From the NCBI RefSeq assembly GCF_900112575.1, contig NZ_FOMH01000020.1, positions 1-64,000 on the forward strand: DNA of 64,000 nucleotides, read 5' to 3'. The translations under genes were made by a program, and so were the position numbers. Below are positions 61,025 to 64,000 of the stretch, piece by piece. The notes beneath the pieces were generated by a model, which worked only from the letters and a program-made list of their open reading frames with translations, did not search any database and was not told the origin of the DNA. This DNA comes from Flavobacterium phragmitis. GTDB lineage: Bacteria; Bacteroidota; Bacteroidia; Flavobacteriales; Flavobacteriaceae. The first letter of the stretch is position 1. The number at the start of each line of letters is the position of its first letter.

Positions 61025-62257
61025 ATGAAAAACACTACACCGTTATTTTTACTAATTTTTATCACACAAATGCTTCTTGGACAGACCAATAGGAACTTTA
61101 AATTTAAAGAACGCGACATTGTCTACACAGCCTACTCTAATTACAAAGGCCATCTCGATAATCTGCCAGGTATGAATGTGGCAATCATTATGGGAAAGCC
61201 TGAGGAAAACACGCAGGAGCTATTCAAAAACGATACTTTGAACAAAGTTGAAGGAAAAAGTATGATAGATTTTACATGGTTTTATTACCTGCCGTTTCAA
61301 AATTTAGATGAAAATAATGTATATGATTTCCTAAAAAAATTTATTGAACAAAATTTTGAAAATGACAGCTTTGATCGTAACAGGATATTTTTGTATTGGC
61401 CCAGTAAGAATCCATTATCATGCGAGAAAATAAAAGAACTTAAAACAATTATTTCCGGAATTTGTGTTGCTGAGCATAATACCATGCTCCAATGTAATGA
61501 AAATGTTTTTCCTGCTAAATCAATTACGAAAATTAAAAAAAGAAACACCCTGACTTCTATAAAATATGAAATTCCCAGCAGTGTGGAGATAGAAAAAATT
61601 AAGGAGAACAAAAATGCGCTGCAATTGTCCAGCAATTGGAAAAAATTGATGTTTATTGATATCACTTATGGACAGCAATATGTTGATCAAAATCACTTTG
61701 CTTCTTTTGACAAGCAGAGTGGTATCGACTTTTCTGAAATCAATACTTTTTGGAACATAACTACAGGTTATTATATAAGTAATCGATTTGGCCTGAGTGC
61801 AAATTTCGGATTGATCCGGCAAGCAGTAGAAAAAGGAATTGATGAGATTAGTGAAGGTGCGGACGGAAGCATAACCGTAGAGGGTTCCGGAAAAGGGGCA
61901 GGTCTTTACAGACTGGGCATAGGAGCAAGAATTATTGTATTTAGCAAAAACAGGTTTAGTACCTATTTCGAAGCTTTGACAGGCAGTCTAACAGCAAAGG
62001 CCGGAAGTAAAAGCCAGTCAGCAACAATTGGCGGAATAGGAAATTCATATGGTCAAAGCAATATCTCCAGCCAGCAGGCTTTTTTTCTTACCTGCATAAC
62101 AACAATGAATTACAGACTCAATAAAATACTATTTTTGACTACAAATATTCAATATACTTTTTCTGAATTTGATCAGCCTATTGGTTCTATTTCCGGTTTT
62201 ACAGGTTTTTCATTTAATTTGGGTGTTGGATTCTCTTTTTATGTAAAGAAACAATAA
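61025..62257 (+). CDS. Hypothetical secreted protein with C-terminal outer-membrane barrel
   Basis: 410 residues from ATG 61025 (MKNTTPLFLLIFITQMLLGQTN), which gives a signal peptide; the frame is open from 60914. The middle (about 30-220) is of mixed type with no domain I recognise. The last 210 residues (SSNWKKLMFIDITYGQQYVDQNHFASF ... LGIGARIIVFSKNRFSTYFEALTGSLTA ... FSFNLGVGFSFYVKKQ) are alternating strands typical of outer-membrane proteins. It lies 132 bases after the DUF4397 gene; no TGTTCA pair is seen ahead of it, so it is probably transcribed from the DUF4397 promoter or a weak own one (TATTTTG near 61010). Confidence 0.65.
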   Translation: MKNTTPLFLLIFITQMLLGQTNRNFKFKERDIVYTAYSNYKGHLDNLPGMNVAIIMGKPEENTQELFKNDTLNKVEGKSMIDFTWFYYLPFQNLDENNVYDFLKKFIEQNFENDSFDRNRIFLYWPSKNPLSCEKIKELKTIISGICVAEHNTMLQCNENVFPAKSITKIKKRNTLTSIKYEIPSSVEIEKIKENKNALQLSSNWKKLMFIDITYGQQYVDQNHFASFDKQSGIDFSEINTFWNITTGYYISNRFGLSANFGLIRQAVEKGIDEISEGADGSITVEGSGKGAGLYRLGIGARIIVFSKNRFSTYFEALTGSLTAKAGSKSQSATIGGIGNSYGQSNISSQQAFFLTCITTMNYRLNKILFLTTNIQYTFSEFDQPIGSISGFTGFSFNLGVGFSFYVKKQ

Positions 62258-62259
62258 AT

Positions 62260-62468
62260 ATTGGTTGAAAATATAAGACAATCTTACTTGAGGACAAGTT
62301 TTTGACGATACATTTTCCCCAATTTCCTATCGCTTCGATAACTGGTTCTAAGCTTTTGCCTTCATCAGTCAATTCATACTCCACTGTGACAGGCATTGCA
62401 TCCTTTACGGTTCGTTTTACCAGATGATCCATTTCAAGTATACTATGGGTATGACTCTGCTGCCACAA
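62260..62468 (-). pseudogene. Truncated HxlR-type regulator gene
   Basis: The minus-strand frame reads MDHLVKRTVKDAMPVTVEYE, LTDEGKSLEPVIEAIGNWGK, then leaves the pattern and runs over the end of the barrel gene. This is the C-terminal half of an HxlR protein (LxxLVxRxVxxxVPpkVEYxLTxxGxsLxPVIxaixxWG). The N-terminal half with the DNA-binding helices is not in frame upstream; a further frame (62485-62688) is of doubtful nature. It marks a rearranged border between the efflux cluster and the next locus. Confidence 0.6.
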
Positions 62469-62861
62469 AATATAAGGTAGTGTTTTAAGATACTGACCTT
62501 TCTAAGTTTTTTGGCACAAGGTATTTGGATTTGATAGAATTGTATATTACTTTAATACCACAAACAAATTCGTTTTTATATTTTTTTGCATCAATCCTCA
62601 ACAGCACATCTAAACCAAATCTATCAGGCCAATGAAAGACAGACATCATATGCAATACACCTATAAGGCTTTCTGGCTTTAGGTTCAAAACTATTAAAGA
62701 TTATAGAAATCAAAAAAAACATGCTTAACTAATTTCCTTGTTTATTTGTTAAAACAAGAAAATTTTAAGTCTTTCCAACTCCTAATGCCTTAAAAAATCC
62801 ATCAGATTTAAAGTTAGGTCCGTCACGTTTCACAAGAACCGGAACAGTTGCTTTTTGTAAA
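62469..62861. other. Rearranged intergenic stretch
   Basis: About 390 bases with a 67-codon minus-strand frame (62485-62688, reading MNLKPESLIGVLHMMSVFHW...) that does not resemble any family and has a rare-codon look. Probably decayed DNA near the truncated HxlR gene. No promoter is seen. Confidence 0.35.
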
Positions 62862-62899
62862 TGCAAAAGAAGTTTTCCTTTCAGAAAACTTCTTTTGCA
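62862..62899 (-). terminator. 16-bp perfect hairpin after the right-hand minus-strand locus
   Basis: TGCAAAAGAAGTTTTC (62862-62877) pairs perfectly with GAAAACTTCTTTTGCA (62884-62899) over a 6-base loop. It lies 23 bases after the stop codon of the gene at 62922. Bases after the stem on the minus strand are TTTACAAA, so a U-run is weak, but the stem itself is T-rich and very stable. Confidence 0.7.
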
Positions 62900-62921
62900 C
62901 TGTTGTCAATAAACTGACATT

Positions 62922-63806
62922 TTAAGTTGCTTTTGGTATTAAATTGACTACGATCACACCGCCGTCTGCCGCTATCATAGCATATCTTAAAGAAGTATCG
63001 GTAAGTTCAATGAGCCTGACGTTTGAAAAAGAAAATCCTGATGAAAGAGAAGTATAATACGCATTGGTATGAAGCATTTTTAATCCTCCATTAAATACAA
63101 TTCTGTCATTAACAGAATTAGCCGTAAGCAGGAAGCTAAAAGTTCCTACAGCCGTAGCCTGCTGCAGACTGCCGGTAATTTCAGAAGTCTGCACAACTCT
63201 AACATTATATCCTCCATTAAGATCAAAAGTAACCTCTCCAAAATTCTTATTCTCAATTCCCGACCAGGGAATATCATTAATACTGGCCGGAAACCACGAC
63301 GAATCGCCGCCCAGAACAGTATTAATATAACCACTGCCGACAAAAGCAAGCGGACTTTCTGTGACTCTGTTGATTATCCAGGTTTTGCCTGCTTCTCCAT
63401 TGGTAAGCATCGACCACCTCGGATCGCTAAATAAACTGGTGTCGTTTTCTGTAACTGTTACTGTTTTGGAAGCAGAAACTGATCCCGCCTTATCAAAAAC
63501 AGTATACTTAAAGATATATGTACCTGCAAAAGGCAGACTAACTGAGGTTTCTCCCAGATTGGTATGTCCTAACTCCTGACCGTTACTGTCACTGTAACTC
63601 CAATAGGGTATAATTCCAGGTGTAAGACTTTTCAAATTAACGACATTTCCTCCTGGCTTTAGTCCAAGATCCTGTGTAATTTCAAAATTTAAAACAGACT
63701 TATCCGGCAGATTTCCCAAAGAATGGGTTTCGGGTTCACATGATGCGGACAGTATTGCAAATCCAAGCATCAAAAAGGAAATAACAGTGATTTTAATATT
63801 TTTCAT
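62922..63806 (-). CDS. PKD-type surface lipoprotein beside SusD
   Basis: 294 residues; lipobox SASC (Cys23) then EPETH. An Ig/PKD-like domain lies about 55-118 (PGIIPYWSYSDSNGQELGHTNLGETSVSLPFAGTYIFKYTVFDKAGSVSASKTVTVTE), then DPRWSMLTNGEAGKTWIINRV and a C-terminal jelly-roll-like half. This is the usual design of surface glycan-binding lipoproteins (SusE-like) that follow SusD. It lies 22 bases after the SusD gene and is followed by a strong hairpin, so it ends its operon. A glycan is the likely ligand. Confidence 0.8.
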   Translation of the reverse strand: MKNIKITVISFLMLGFAILSASCEPETHSLGNLPDKSVLNFEITQDLGLKPGGNVVNLKSLTPGIIPYWSYSDSNGQELGHTNLGETSVSLPFAGTYIFKYTVFDKAGSVSASKTVTVTENDTSLFSDPRWSMLTNGEAGKTWIINRVTESPLAFVGSGYINTVLGGDSSWFPASINDIPWSGIENKNFGEVTFDLNGGYNVRVVQTSEITGSLQQATAVGTFSFLLTANSVNDRIVFNGGLKMLHTNAYYTSLSSGFSFSNVRLIELTDTSLRYAMIAADGGVIVVNLIPKAT

Positions 63807-63828
63807 CGTATTTTATTTTGGTTAAAAA

Positions 63829-64000
63829 TTACCAGCCCGCATTCTGTTTTAAAACACCGCCTGATAAGGTAATCTGGGTACTGGGTATTTGCGAGAGCCC
63901 TTTAGTTGATTCAATTCTGGCTGCTGTGATTGTTTTACTTCCGGATACGCCTCCGCTTAACAGAGTGGTGCTTTCCGCTATCTCAGAAGCGGCCACACCT
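63829..64000 (-). CDS. SusD/RagB family lipoprotein, C-terminal end (runs off the right edge)
   Basis: Only the last 57 codons are in the window. They end ITLSGGVLKQNAGW followed by TAA at 63829. The ending ...G.lkQN.GW is the common C-terminus of SusD proteins, and the adjacent PKD lipoprotein supports it. The SusC partner should be outside the window to the right. The frame has no break in the visible part. Confidence 0.85.
   Translation of the reverse strand, partial: GVAASEIAESTTLLSGGVSGSKTITAARIESTKGLSQIPSTQITLSGGVLKQNAGW

Noticed and set aside
62485..62688. 67-codon frame as the N-terminal half of the truncated HxlR gene
   Set aside because: It lacks the HxlR pattern (GGKWK and the recognition helix), so it cannot be joined with confidence.

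Overview
The window is AT-rich chromosomal DNA of a Bacteroidetes bacterium, most likely a Flavobacterium. The support is the 5' part of a 16S rRNA gene on the minus strand at the left edge, promoters of the Bacteroidetes type (TTG ... TAnnTTTG), SusC/SusD pairs, FecI/FecR-type sigma and anti-sigma pairs, lipoproteins with an acidic residue patch after the lipobox Cys, and families largely confined to Bacteroidetes (DUF4843, DUF4833, DUF5777, DUF6515, DUF6268).

Layout. 1-1.2 kb: 16S 5' end with its promoter and a YqaE/Pmp3 peptide. 1.9-15.1 kb: one minus-strand locus, sigma factor - FecR - SusC - SusD - DUF4843 - PKD-like lipoprotein - two TlpA thioredoxins - tandem trypsin-like protease. It is a Sus-like import system with redox and proteolytic partners and no glycoside hydrolase. 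15.7-19.6 kb: a frameshifted DUF4833 gene, then GtrA, CDP-alcohol phosphotransferase and PhyH dioxygenase genes whose mRNA leader carries a 12-codon ORF ending in five Cys codons, and an SDR gene. 20.3-24.5 kb: a TonB receptor / LytS-type kinase / LytTR regulator operon with 21-bp-spaced direct repeats at its promoter. 24.8-29.4 kb: beta-propeller protein, FabZ-like hotdog, GH29 fucosidase and a divergent AraC regulator. 29.8-36.0 kb: TPR histidine kinase, DUF1275 membrane protein, small unknowns, and a response regulator with a PAS kinase. 36.1-38.6 kb: remnants of an excisionase-like gene, an IS3 transposase and an NTF2-like gene around an HxlR/SDR divergent pair. 39.1-41.5 kb: a siderophore receptor with a palindrome inside its promoter. 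41.8-47.0 kb: a second sigma/FecR/TonB-receptor system with a divergent lipoprotein. 47.2-50.4 kb: HxlR, OB-fold, DUF5777, c-type cytochrome and YceI genes in a row. 51.6-62.3 kb: a tripartite ABC efflux operon (DUF2147, TolC, HlyD, FtsX-like permease, a Tyr/Cys-rich 68-residue protein, ATPase, DUF6515, DUF6268) ending in its own LytS/LytTR two-component system, then a DUF4397 lipoprotein and a beta-barrel protein. 62.3-64 kb: a truncated HxlR gene and the start of another SusD-containing locus.

The most interesting parts are three. First, the efflux operon and the downstream DUF4397 gene carry the same paired half-site (TGTTCAwyTs, copies 21 bp apart), placed in both cases exactly 46 bp upstream of the -7 box, which is what a LytTR regulator encoded in the same operon would bind. 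Second, that operon encodes a membrane-anchored peptide whose last 36 residues are 19 Tyr and 6 Cys, translationally coupled to the permease. Third, the Cys-run leader peptide ahead of the dioxygenase/CDP-alcohol transferase/GtrA genes suggests cysteine-responsive control of an uncharacterised envelope or lipid pathway. All functions are inferred from reading the sequence; no database search was run.
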